64,000 nt of DNA, taken from NCBI GenBank assembly GCA_026686845.1, contig JAIVEN010000016.1, positions 4,667,501 to 4,731,500 on the forward strand, in the 5' to 3' direction. The stretch is from Adenanthera pavonina. Lineage: Eukaryota; Streptophyta; Magnoliopsida; Fabales; Fabaceae. The notes under the pieces were generated by a model. It did not search any database. It saw only the letters and a program-made list of their open reading frames with translations, and was not told the origin of the DNA. Shown here piece after piece: positions 50,532 through 62,000 of the stretch. Numbering within the stretch: the first letter of the stretch is position 1; each line of letters begins with the position of its first letter. Position numbers and translations under genes: made by a program.

Positions 50532-51995
50532 TGATAGAAAAAATTAGGATATTTAAAATATCTTTAAGATTTAATAAGATTTCACCATATCTTTTAGAAT
50601 TTATTAGGATTTAGATTTTATCTCTCTTTTATATAATTTAGTTATTTAAATTATGATTTATCTTCTATTTAGATTTAAAATATTTTGAAAAGATATATCT
50701 TATTTTAGGATTCTAGTAGAATTAGGATTAAAGCTCTATAAATAAGAGCTCATTACTCATTTGTATTCAGACTTTGATTAATGATTTGAGTTATAATTTG
50801 AGTGAATTCTCTCTCTCCCTCAAGTTCTTCCTTTTCTCCCTCCTTGAGTTCTCCCTTCTTTTTCTTGAGTTCTCCCTTACTTGTCTCTCTATCTTACCTT
50901 CTCCCTCTATTCACATCATTTGGTATCAGAGCCTAAATTTCACAATGTCCAAAAATTCCCAAATTACCCAATAAGGTCTTGAGGAAATTGAAAAGAGTTG
51001 CAAAGAGTATGTAGATCAAGCGCTTGAATCTCTTCGAATTGAGATAAAGCAAGATCAAGAGAAAACACGAATTGAGATAAAGCAAGATCGAGAGAAAACA
51101 AACCAATTGATCAAGGAGATGAGGCAGTCCACAAACCAATTGATCGAGGAGATGAGGCAGTCCATAAACATGATGAGCAAGCAACTTTCAGATAAGACAT
51201 CAGAAAGTATAATTGGAAATCCAAATGGCTGCAAAGAAATACTTTCCTCTAGTGAATTTAAGGTTCTACCTTATGAGACTCCTCAATCCGAACATGGTGA
51301 CCAAAACCAAGATGGTAGGGGTCCTCTTCCCAAAACTGACAACCACCAGAATGACTATATAAGAGATTATCGAGAAGCTTACAAGCAGATTCCTCCTGAT
51401 GACATAATCAAGAAGATCAAAATTGAAGCTCCTGAATTTGATGGACTATTAGATTCGAGTTCTTTCTTAGATGGAATGGTTAGCATCAAACATTATTTTG
51501 AATGGATGAAGCAAAAGCAACTGTGGAGATTGAAATCAAGGAAGCAAATCCACCCTAACCCTAAGGTGATAAAGATTCGAGGACGAATCTTTTCGAAGAA
51601 AGGGGGAATGATAGAAAAAATTAGGATATTTAAAATATCTTTAAGATTTAATAAGATTTCACCATATCTTTTAGAATTTATTAGGATTTAGATTTTATCT
51701 CTCTTTTATATAATTTAGTTATTTAAATTATGATTTATCTTCTATTTAGATTTAGAATATTTTGAAAAGATATATCTTATTTTAGGATTCTAGTAGAATT
51801 AGGATTAAAGCTCTATAAATAAGAGCTCATTACTCATTTGTATTCAGACTTTGATTAATGATTTGAGTTATAATTTGAGTGAATTCTCTCTCCCCCTCAA
51901 GTTCTTCCTTTTCTCCCTCCTTGAGTTCTCCCTTCTTTTTCTTGAGTTCTCCTTTACTTGTATCTCTATCTTACCTTCCCCCTCTATTCACATCA
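50532..51995 (+). mobile_element. Non-autonomous LTR retrotransposon (1,464 bp) inside the LINE
   Basis: Two LTRs of identical length, 387 bp (50532-50918 and 51609-51995), both TG...CA (TGATAGAAA...CACATCA). GAAAG target duplications lie at 50527-50531 and 51996-52000. A TGGTATCAGAGCC Met-tRNA primer-binding site begins at 50921 and a purine tract AAGAAAGGGGGAA precedes the 3' LTR. The LTRs differ at only about five positions by eye, so insertion was recent. The 690-bp interior has only a gag-like fragment, so it needs enzymes from elsewhere. It is a small deletion derivative of a Ty3/gypsy-type element. Confidence 0.92.
50944..51606 (+). pseudogene. Gag-like remnant of the small LTR element
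   Basis: From ATG 50944 (MSKNSQITQ, then a stop) the frame continues with LEEIEKSCKEYVDQALESL, a repeated EIKQD(Q/R)EKT and QLI(K/E)EMRQS coiled-coil-like stretch, and KIEAPEFDG...SSFLDGMVSIKHYFEW, the start of a retrotransposon gag domain. It then jumps to IRGRIFSKKGG, like the end of a gypsy polyprotein just before the 3' LTR. Protease, RT, RNase H and integrase are all missing. The open part is 51107-51691. Confidence 0.65.
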
Positions 51996-54900
51996 GAAAG
52001 ATAAGCAGGATAGTGAAGATATATATATCCAAACAGTGATTAATCCAAATGTGAATCAGACTAATTTTTCAAATTCTGCAAATTGTTCTAATCAATAATG
52101 GAAAATAGTAAGGGGGACTAAAGGGAAAAAGACCATGACTTTTACTGAAACAGAGGGTGATAAAGGAAGAGATGATAGTAGTGGGAGCTTTATAGTTAAA
52201 GTTAGAAACTCAAAAAGTGTCAAAATTAGCCTTCTTAGCCACATAACTCCTGGTGGCTAGTTTCACAATGTGGAATATTAGGGGGCTTAATAGCCTTAGT
52301 AAATAGAGGGAAATTAAAACCCTTTATCAAAAGGAAAATATATGTCTTTTTGATATAGCTAAAATTAAAGTTACTAACACTAATTTAGAAAAGATTTTTG
52401 CAGCTTTCAGTCCCATATGGAATTGCATAACTAACTTGGAGTAATGTTGTAGAGGAAGAATACAGATTATGTGGAAGAAGGATTGTTTTAATGTGTAGGT
52501 GATTGAGAAAAATGATCAATTCATACATTGCTTGATTTATGATGTTATAGCTACATTTTTCTTTCATCTTATAGCTATATATGCTTATAATCAGGCTGTA
52601 AATAGGGTACTATTATGGAGTAAGCTGGCCGAACTTGCAAATAGGATAAGTATGCCTTGGATTGTACTTGGTGACTTTAATATTGTGCTAAACACAAAAG
52701 AAAGAATAGAGGGTGCTCATATACAGCAGTTTGAGGTGAGAGATTTTGCTGATTGCTAAGAGAACTGTGGTTTAATTGATATGAAATATCAAGGATGCAG
52801 ATTCACATGGAACAATAGGCAAGGAGATGGACAATGTATCTATAGCAAATTAGATAGAGTTCTTATTAATGAGGAATAGCTCAACAACCTTCTTGGGTAT
52901 GAAACTATGTTTTTGCCTGAGGGAATATCATATCATTGTCCTGTGATTGTCAAGAATATGAAGATGATTAATAGAAGGAAAAGGGTGCTCAAATATTTCA
53001 ATATGTGTGCCATGCATCTTATGTTTAAGGCTATTATCTCCAAGGCTTAGAAAACTAATGTGCTGTGAACTAAAATGTATCAAGTGACTTCAAAACTAAA
53101 GATTATGAAGAAGGAATTGAGCAAATCGAATAAAGAATAATTTTTTGATATAGTTAATAATGCTGAAAAGGCTAAGGAAAAATTAAGAGACGCACGAGTT
53201 GCACTTCATGGTGACCCAACACATCCTTTACTCCAAACAAGAGAAAGAGAGGCTAATGAAGACTTCTTAATGAAAGACAAAGCTACTAAAAGTTTCTTGG
53301 CTCAGAAAGCTAGAGCCACATGAACACAACTGGGTGACCAAAAGCCAGCTTATTTCCATCAAGTTTTGAAGATAAGAAATTACAAAAATAGAGTGTCAAG
53401 CATAACCACTGAAGTAGGAGTAGAACTGACCAACTATGATAACGTAATTAATCATATGGTTAATTATCATCAAGCTATATTGGGAAACAAAAGTTAAAAT
53501 AGAAGCCATGTAGACATGGAAATTATCAAATCTAGAAAAGCTCTCAATGTTGATTAGAAATTGCTATTAATTCAATCATTTACAGAGAAGGAGGTTCGAG
53601 TGGTAATGTTTGGCATTCACCCAGCAAAAAGTCCTAGTCCAGATGGTTTTGGAAGAGGGTTCTTTAGGGATACATGGGACATAATAGGGAAAGACATAAC
53701 TAATATGGTGAAAGAATTTTTCTTGAATGGAAGGATGCTTACACAGATAAATGCAACAATCTTTAGCTTGGTACCTAAAGTAGAAAATCTAAGAATGGCT
53801 AATGAATTCAGATCAATAGCTTGCTGTAATATCATGTATAAATGTATTTCTAAGCTGTTCTGTAATAGCCTGATGAAAGTGCTTCCTAATATTATTAGTG
53901 AAAATTAAGGTGCTTTTGTGAAAGGAAGAAGTATTGTTCATAATATCATAATCAGTTAGGAATTACTGAGATTGTACACGAGAAAAAATGTGTCCCCTAG
54001 ATACCTTATGAAAGTGGACTTGAAAAGGCATATGACATGGTTGAGTGGGGTTGTATCCAAGAAATATTGGATGGATTTGGCTTTCCTCCTAGATTTGTCC
54101 AATGGATTAGTAGCTGCATTACAACAACAACCTTCTCTGTGGTAATAAATGGTGAAATTCATGGCTAGTTATGAGGAGCTAGAGGGCTACGGTAAGATGA
54201 TCTCATCTCTCATTTAATCTTTGTTTTAGTCATGTTTTATCTTACAAAAATCCTCAATGTAGTTGCAAAGAATCCTGAATTTGACTACCATCCTTTATGC
54301 AAAAAATTTAGGCTGGTTAATTTATGTTTTGCAGATGATTTAACAATGTTTTTCAAAGCTTGTTCTAAATCTATGGAGATAGTAATGAATGAATTTAGAA
54401 AATTCTCTGTAATATTGGTTTTAATGCAAATCCTAGCAAGTTTAAAATCTTTATAAATGGGGCCATAGGGAATATTAAGGAGAAAATTATCAACTTGATA
54501 AGCTTCTCAGTCGGGAGCTTTCTTTTCAAATATTTGGGTATATCGCTCTCAACTACAAAATGGAACAAAATGAAATGTCAATTCCTTGTAAAGAAGATTA
54601 CATCAAGAATTAGGAGTAGGGTAAATTACATCAAGAATCAGGAGTTGGGCAATGAGATGTCTCTCTTATATTGGTAGATGTCATCTGATTAACTCAGTTT
54701 TATTCTTGATACAGGTTTACTGGGCAAATATGTTGATACTCACTAAAGGCCTCACCAAAAAAGTAGAATTAGTCTATAGAGTGTTCATTTAAGGACAAAA
54801 AGAAAATGGTAGAATTATGGCACATGTTAGCTGGGAAAGGGTATGCCTTCTTAAAAGTAAGGGAGGCCTTAGTATTAAAAAGTGTGATATGTGGAATGAA

Positions 54901-57394
54901 GTGGCGATTGTTAAACAAATTTGGGATATTGCTTCAAAAGTAGATAATCCCTGGGTAAAATGGACTGATGGAGTTTATTTAAGTGGAGCAGATTTCTGGA
55001 GTCATACTACTCCCAGTCATGCTAGCTGGCATTGGACAAAATTGAACAAAAGGTTAAATTGAAATTTGTGCAAGGATATGAAGATGGAAGCTGGCTAGCT
55101 ACTCCTAATTGCATATACACTATTAATAGTTGATAAAAATGGCTACAAGGTATAAACCAGAGAAATTTAGGTATGACAAGGTGGTCTGGTCTAAATATAC
55201 AATGCCTAAACATGCTTTTATTATGTGGTTAATAGTCCAAAAAAGATTGTTTACTAAAGCTAGAAAGTGTGATCTAAATATTCTTGTAACTGATTTGATA
55301 TGTTTATTATGTGGTAATGATGTTGAATTTGGTGAGCTTCCAATGCCATTGGGTGAGAGAACTACTAGAAGAAGTTTGTAAGTGGATAGGGATTGATTAT
55401 ATCCCTAAGCAACTTAATAGATGAAGAGGTTGGTTATCCACACAATTCCAAAGGAAAAGTTGTTTTAGACAGGTGTTATATTCAAGAGTTGTTGCAGTGA
55501 TTTACCATGCTTGGAGAGAAAGAAATGCTCATCTACATAATGGTGAAACTTCCTCAGTTCAAAGGGTAGTAAAAGCTATCACTACAAAAAAATAGACTTT
55601 TAGCGACGATAAAGAAAAGTTGTTGCTGAATGTATGACTATCAGCGGTGACTTTTTGTGTCGTCGCTGAAAGTCATACTTTTAGCAGTGATTATAGTCGC
55701 TGCCGAAGTTAATTTTTTGAATTTTTATTATTTTTACTTTGAAAACTAATAAATAACATATTGAAATAATAATTGTATTATGTTGATATAATTTTATAAT
55801 AAAAAATAAGATATTCTACATATATTTTGTATTATAAAAAATATCTGATATCTTTGGTTAAAGTCAAAGTATTTTATTATTTTCTTTTATTTGAATTTTT
55901 TTTATCAAATTCATTTGAATTATTTTAAATATTTTGAAAGTGTTTTGTTTCTACTTGAGATTAAAAACTTGAATAGTTAAACTATTGAATCTATTCCACA
56001 TTTATATTTACTTTTCCTTCATCTTAATTAATGAAATATGTTATTTTTATTAGGATACTTTTTTTAATTAATAAAGGGATTGATAACACTAATAAAAGAG
56101 AATTAGGAGAACAAATTAATATCTAATTGTCTAATATGATCAATCCTATATTTGGAGAAATTTTTATTAGGCTAAGTAATTAATTGCTAATATATTTAAC
56201 ATATAAATTAATATTAATATTATTTATTACTAATAACAAATGATGAAGCAGTAACGTACCAAGATAATAATAAGTAGTTAATATATCTAAAATTATAATC
56301 AGACATGTTATGATTGAAACTCTCAGCCCAAACTCCTATGGGTATTGGTAATGTAGATATTTTCACATAGTATAAAAGTTTAACAGAGCATTGTCACATA
56401 GAGGAAAAATGCAATAACGTACCATAATAATAATGATTTTTTTCCAAATTCCCATTATATTATATATAATATATAGGGGTGAGAGAATAAACCTGAACTC
56501 GATCAATCTAGTCCAACCTGAAGTTGCCCAACTAAAGACAAATCCGGTCATTTTAACAAGAAACCAAAACTTGAGCATTGGGCAGAGCCATTTGACCGGG
56601 TTAGACCAAGTTTGAGCAACCTTCTCAGATCATTTGGTCTGACTCGGCCTAAGGGCTTTTTTTTTATTTTTTATATTTATATGTAGTTTCATCAAGTATT
56701 AAACATATTTTGTTAGGAATACCATAATAATAGAAGTTTAATTTTCTAATTTTCTTTTAAAAATAAAAAAAATAAAAAAATGGATATATATAATACTCGA
56801 CCAAAACTTCGAGTCAAACCATGAGTTAGTATAAAATCCGCTCCTACCCAATCTCATCCCATCTCTAATATATATTAAGCATATATAATATAATTTATCA
56901 AATAATATAATATATGATATATATTATATGATATGACTAAACGAAAAATAACATAAAATAATATAATATTAATACACATGGATCATAAATATTATATATA
57001 TAATTATTTTTATTTAAAAATGAAAATCAAATGTAAAAGTCAGCTAGAAAACAATTTTTTTCTTGTCAAAGAAAAACAAATATATTTATAGGAAAATTAT
57101 TTAAGATTTAAAAATAAGAAATTATAATATAAATATTCATATAAATATAAGCATATCCAAATAAAATATTTTATGAAATTAGTAATTGAAAATAAGACAA
57201 ATGTGTATTTTTTAATAATATATTGATTTATAAATATATGTGTGTATATTAGTGTGTAGATAAATAATATATATTTAATATTTCATATAAAGACTACAGG
57301 TACATTTCAACTCAACTAGCAAAAGAGTGAATATAAGGCTTTGGGAGTAAGAGGTTATGAGTTCGAAACATGTGTGAACACATTTGAAAGCATT

Positions 57395-57570
57395 TTATGA
57401 CGTGGCGGTGACATGGTAGTGACATGGCAGTGATGTGGTGTGGGCTCGGGGTGACGTGGTGGTGGACCCAAGGTGACGTGGCAGTGATGTGGTGGTGACA
57501 TGGTGTGGGCCCGGGGTGATGTGGTGGTGGATCCAAGGTGACATGCCGGTGATGTGGCATGCCGGATGAT
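57395..57570. repeat. GTG-rich minisatellite in the CACTA element
   Basis: Tandem and interspersed units of GACATGGYRGTGA, GATGTGGTGG and GGCYCGGGGTGA repeat over about 175 bp. The long minus-strand frames here (His/Pro-rich) come from the repeat and are not genes. The composition contrasts sharply with the surrounding AT-rich core. Confidence 0.75.
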
Positions 57571-57594
57571 GATGTGGCAATGGTGTTTAATAGG

Positions 57595-58045
57595 CTTTTA
57601 GCGGCGACTAATGTCGTCGCCAAATGTCAACTTTCAACGATGACAATTTGGTTTTCGCCAAAGGTCGACTTTTAGCGATGACAATGTAGTCGCCAAATGT
57701 CAACTTTTAGCGATGACAATTTGGTCCTCGCCAAAGGTCGGCTATCGTCGTCGCCAAATGTCAACTTTCAACAATGACAATTTGGTCCTCGCCAAAGGTC
57801 CACTTTCGGTGACGACAATGTCGTCGCCAAATGTCAACTTTTAGCAACGACAATTTGGTCCTCGCCAAAGATCAACTTTCGGCGACGACACTGTCGTCAC
57901 CAAATGTTAATTTTTAGCAGCGACATCTTTTGTCGTCGCCAAAACTTTCGGCGACAAGACTTATGCCGACGACAAAGTTGCTGCCGCTGAAAGTTTTCAG
58001 CGACGACATTTCAACTTTCGGAGATGACTTTTGTCCTCGCCGAAA
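57595..58045. repeat. CACTA right subterminal repeat array
   Basis: About eight to ten imperfect units of roughly 45 bp, each with CAACTTTTAGCGACGACA, followed by a TTGGTCCTCGCCAAAGGTC-like half that is partly its inverse (GTCGTCGCCAAATG). The array is dense in CGACGAC/GTCGTCG palindromes. In CACTA elements subterminal repeats bind the transposase. Confidence 0.8.
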
Positions 58046-58351
58046 GTCAAATTTTTTATAATGTATTAAGTTGGAGATAAAATCTAGATGCATGAGTTAT
58101 GCAAGTTTGAAAGAACAAGCCACTGAAAGTGATTTTTTGTTGAAAATTGGCATTGTTGCTGAATAGGGTTAAGTTGTTTAGATTTCTTATTAGGCATTCT
58201 TTTGGATACATGTGAAGGATAATTAGGGGAACTTTTCCTAGAAGGTAGCTCTTAATTATTTGTCCTTGTACGGTATATATTGACTTTGTATAGCCTTGTT
58301 GAAAGTATTTACCTTATTACCCCAAAAAAAAAAAGAAAAAAAGAAAAAACA

Positions 58352-58626
58352 AAGCTGAAACAAAATTGACATGGCGTTTTGTTGTCGTTTTATTGACCTT
58401 GCAGGGCACAAATCTATTACGAAAAGTCAGGACCCTTGACGATACCAACATAAAATTATTCCAAGAGTGTATAGATTCATATCCTGTTCACACGCAGTTA
58501 TTTACAATATATTTCAATCATGGGTCTGAGTCAGTTTGTCTGATCATCCTTCTCTCCAATTCTAGGGTTCCAAATCTTCACCAGGTAGATACACTTTCAA
58601 ATATATATATAGCAGAATAATTAATA
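58352..58626 (+). promoter_or_regulatory. Proximal promoter and 5' UTR of the SAUR gene
   Basis: Only 275 bp separate the LINE poly(A) tail from the SAUR start codon. The stretch contains TTTGTCTGATC (about 58535), close to the auxin-response core TGTCTC but with one change, and AT-rich TATA-like runs at 58505-58515 and 58598-58612. Which of these is used is not decidable from sequence. Confidence 0.4.
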
Positions 58627-59046
58627 ATGGAGTTTGTGAAGGAAAGATGGAAGAGGAACCTGATTAGGAAGGTATGGCAGCGCTGGGTATGGAGGAAGAT
58701 AAAGAGTGAAACTGAAGTTCGGGAAGGTTATTTTTCAGTGTATGTTGGAGCAGAGAGACAGAGGTTTATAGTGAAGACGGAGTTTGTGAATCACCCACTG
58801 TTCAAGTTGCTTCTAGATGAAGCAGAAACGGAGTATGGGTATGTAAGTGATGGCCCCATTTGGCTTCCCTGCAACGTGGACGTCTTCTTCAAAGTGATGG
58901 CAGAGATGGACGCTGAAGAAGATGAAAGCTCTTCTTTTGCTCTGTGCAGCCCTTCTTGTCTTCTTTTCAATATGAATACTAATGATGATGATCAACTTCA
59001 TTGTGCTAATTATAAAGCTCTGGGTTCCAGGTACTCATCAAAGTAA
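58627..59046 (+). CDS. SAUR-family auxin-responsive protein, 139 aa, intronless
   Basis: SMALL AUXIN UP RNA protein; many family members promote cell expansion by inhibiting PP2C.D phosphatases that restrain plasma-membrane proton pumps. The N-terminus is basic (KERWKRNLIRKVWQRWVWRK). The conserved SAUR core spans about residues 34-97: EGYFSVYVGAERQRFIVKT, NHPLFKLLLDEAETEYGY, then GPIWLPCNVDVFFKVM. An acidic/polar C-tail follows. Single-exon structure and length fit the family. The usual VGP/GE-x-x-RF motif reads VGAERQRF. Which SAUR clade is not decided. The start codon is the first ATG in frame before the basic segment. A transposon nest lies 276 bp upstream. Confidence 0.93.
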   Translation: MEFVKERWKRNLIRKVWQRWVWRKIKSETEVREGYFSVYVGAERQRFIVKTEFVNHPLFKLLLDEAETEYGYVSDGPIWLPCNVDVFFKVMAEMDAEEDESSSFALCSPSCLLFNMNTNDDDQLHCANYKALGSRYSSK

Positions 59047-62000
59047 ATCAACTTCAGTAGATCATTATACTCTCTTCTGTTAATAAGTAAAGATTATGCT
59101 TGTTTTGAACAAGTAGAGTTGCAATGATATATATATATAGTATGCTTAATTATAATTAGTTATATTTCCCCTCTATCTCTATTACTACACAATATAAATA
59201 ATTGATATTTCGATGTTTTAAAGTCATAGAATTATATATTTATTAGCTCTCAATTCAGAGGAGAGAAGGCATGTATTCTGAAATAGGACTTCTGGTTCAT
59301 TCATAATAATCCAGAGATGTGCGGTGTGGTTTATATATACTAATTAGCTCTGGCCAATTACACTGTATTTTTTTGCCCAAGCAAAAAGCCACACCCTTCT
59401 GATTATGCTAATAATATATTTAAAATAGCGTAGTTATGGATAAGATTACCTACATCATATATAATTAATATTATAATTACAGAAAATTAAACATTTTTTG
59501 GAAATTATACGAAATAAGTTATGTTGTCTAGCTATGACTTTAAATATTAATGCATTTGCTATAAATTTTATTATATATATATATATACATATATATATAT
59601 GAACGTTTCCTCATGCATTATAGCATTATATAGAGTTTGAAGCATGAACTATACTACACTATTATTCATAACTTATGAATAATTGGAGTTACTATGGATT
59701 TTAAATTATATATTAATATATTAGTAATATTGATATTGATTTAAATTACTAGATAGAAATAAAGTTTTGAACACGGTATTTGCAATATCTGTTTTAAACA
59801 CGGTGGCAATATTTTAGGAGCATTAGATTTTTTTCGTCAACATGGATCAAAATAATTTTAAAAAATATAAGAAACGTAAATGAAGTTTTAACAAAAAATT
59901 AAAACAATTATATAATTGAATTATTAATTATTTGTATACTTGGTACACGTGTGAATGTGAAACTAGATATGCCTGTATTTTCAATGGTAGCTAGGATGGC
60001 TACCTGCAAATTTGACTCTTCCAGCATGTTCAACATAGAAATCAATAATCAACATATACTCCCTCTTCCTTAATATTAGCTGGGGATTGTCTGATTTTTC
60101 TTATTTCAAAATATTCTCACAAGTCCAGAATATAAGATATTTTTAAAAATTTTTTAGGAAAAATAAGCTTTTGATCATGAAGGTTTTGATTAGTTTAGAA
60201 ATCAGTCCCTGAGATTTAATTTTTTAAAAATTCATCCCTAAAATTACATCTGTTAGATCCGTTAATCCTTAAGGCTTTAGAAATTAGGAGAAGGACCTAC
60301 ATGTGAAGATAACACTGTTAAATAAGCTGGGTTGGAGGACAGAAAAGCATGTGGCAGATGACATGTCAAAATTAGTGACAGCGTGGAAAAATTGACAAAA
60401 ACAAACAACAAAGGTGACAGGCAGTCTAGGTTTCTGACTTGGTCTTTCATCTCTCTCGCTCTTGCAGTTCGTCGGCCTCTCATCTCTCATCAGTCTCGCA
60501 ACTCAATCGATCGCTCTCAAGTGTGTCCCTAGCTTGATCTCTCATATCTCATGTGTTTAATGCACTCATCTCACTCACTCTCTGATTTCATCACGATCTC
60601 TTGCTAATCGGACTCTCTCATCAGAAGTTCTCTCATCTTGCTCTCTTTCATCTCTATCACTCTCTCATCTGTCTTCCATCTTCCCTGTTTCTAGGTTTTG
60701 TGAAAACCCCTGATGACGGAGAAAAACCAAGGTCTGATTAAAAGTTCATGTTCTTGTTTCCTCTGAAACTGTATTCAAACTAAATAACATGTGATCTTTT
60801 CATATTGTGATTTTCTTTATGTTCTATTAAGGTTGAGTGATTTTTTAAATTATCCAATGTTCTATTTTCAATTGTTGTCAATCTGATGTATAAATTAAAT
60901 TTGTTTGATGTCATTAATACAATGTACACTACATGTCAATGTAGCATGCACAAAGCTATGTGATTTGCGTTATAGCATTTTGGACCCCTTGGCACTACAA
61001 GTGCATTAGACATTATTACTAATGATGGGCTAAGTGTATCATTTCACCTTAACCTTTACTTATGTTTATTTGAGAAGCTTAGAGATTTTATAAAATTGTT
61101 TCCACATTATTTTCCTGTAATTAAGCTTTTATAAAAAATTATATATACTTCTCATTTTTTATGTTACACTGGGTGGTCCTTTTATGGAGGGATGAATCAT
61201 AGTGGCCCTTTATAAACAAATTTGGATTTTCTATTAATGGGTTGTAATTAATGACGTGGGAAAGAGAATGAATAAAAAAACAATATGTGTATTCATTTTA
61301 TTGAAATTATCGTGAACTTGGTATAAATTTCACACATGTATATATATTTCTTAAATTTTTATAAAAATTAATAATTTTATAAATGAATCACATCATAACA
61401 GATATAAATTAGATTACATGCTTTGCTTCGATTTCTCTGTTTCATCTTCTGAAATCTTAGCTTCAATTTCTTTGTTCTATTTGCTAGAGTTCATTGTTTG
61501 CCTTGTGCTTGCCTTGTGTTTCTGTGTTTGGGAGTTGTGCATTTCTGTGTTTTCATTTCTTTTGAGAAGTTCAAATATGCTCTTTCCCAAACACCATTAC
61601 CAGGAAGCATAATTTTTGCAGTTTATATATAAGTAGCTTGCTGATAAATTGGCACTTTTTATACATTTGGCTGTCCTTTTCCATTCTTTTGTTGACTAAA
61701 AAGCTTTATAAACTTAAAAGGTCTAAATTTTAGAATGATAGTTGACCGTGTATTTAGATTATAAGAAGTTTATTATTTAGTTAACAGTGAGCATTGCTCT
61801 TATGTTTATATCACAAATTTGGTGAATATGTGAATACCATATGCAACTTTTAGGGATGCTTATGCTCTGGAGACTGCCTTGTTGCTGAATGTAAGTTGAT
61901 GCTGATCCCTCTTGCTTCCTTGCTCTTTCAGGTTGGATATTGATAATACATGCTTTTATATTATTTATGAGTATTAAAAATAAGTTTCTTTGTATAGAAG

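Larger units (their letters stand above)
49480..52250 (+). pseudogene. LINE ORF1 remnant (DUF4283, CCHC zinc knuckle)
   Basis: Translation across stops gives a DUF4283-like domain (LDYWKNVVICYIHGANPPF, NGMVIIRFSYES, RVPIWIHFLGL; about 49920-50230) and then HEFGHSSEECRKK, the second half of a CCHC zinc knuckle (about 50459-50500). ORF1 of plant L1 elements binds RNA in this way. The LTR element interrupts it just after KKAWVPK. At least four in-frame stops are present (for example near 49566, 49819 and 50007), so it is inactive. Confidence 0.7.
55580..58063. mobile_element. Non-autonomous CACTA (CMC/EnSpm) transposon inside the LINE
   Basis: Starts CACTACAAAAAAATAGACTT and ends, reverse-complemented, CATTATAAAAAATTTGACTT. 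TAT target duplications lie at 55577-55579 and 58064-58066, the 3-bp length expected for CACTA elements. Subterminal repeats built on CTTTTAGCGACGA are found at both ends (55596-55710 and 57595-58045). The 1.6-kb core is AT-rich and has no transposase. The right terminus has two changes in the CACTA core (CATTA), which may impair mobility. Confidence 0.85.
52268..58164 (+). pseudogene. LINE ORF2 remnant (endonuclease, reverse transcriptase, zf-RVT)
   Basis: Begins MWNIRGLNS (52268). Endonuclease motifs: WIVLGDFNIVLN (about 52658), YQGCRFTWNNRQGDG and SKLDRVLIN. Reverse transcriptase motifs: HPAKSPSPDGFGRGFF (about 53620), VPKVENLRMANEFRSIACCN, FADDLTMF with the catalytic DD (about 54328), and FLFKYLGISLS. 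The zf-RVT region shows VVWSKYTMPKHAFIMWLIVQ and CLLCGNDVEFGE, then HAWRERNAHLHNGE. Coding resumes after the CACTA insertion (LEIKSRCMSYASLKEQ) and stops at about 58164. Numerous stops (for example 52306, 52441, 52757, 53906) make it non-functional. Confidence 0.8.
49340..58351 (+). mobile_element. Degenerate L1-type LINE interrupted by two later insertions
   Basis: LINE sequence occupies about 49340-50531, 52001-55579 and 58067-58351. It encodes a DUF4283/zinc-knuckle ORF1, then endonuclease, reverse transcriptase and zf-RVT regions, and ends in a poly(A)-rich tail (about 58322-58351). A non-autonomous LTR element (50532-51995) splits ORF1 and a CACTA element (55580-58063) splits the end of ORF2. 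Removing each with one target copy restores continuity; across the CACTA site the reading becomes VVKAIKLEIK. Many stops show the LINE itself is old. The 5' end is approximate and its own target duplication was not found. Confidence 0.8.

Noticed and set aside
57312..57623. His/Pro-rich minus-strand open frame
   Set aside because: Arises from the GTG-rich minisatellite inside the CACTA element.
57595..58045. Possible CRISPR-like spaced repeat array
   Set aside because: Repeats are degenerate, adjoining and palindromic, and belong to CACTA subterminal sequence in a plant genome.
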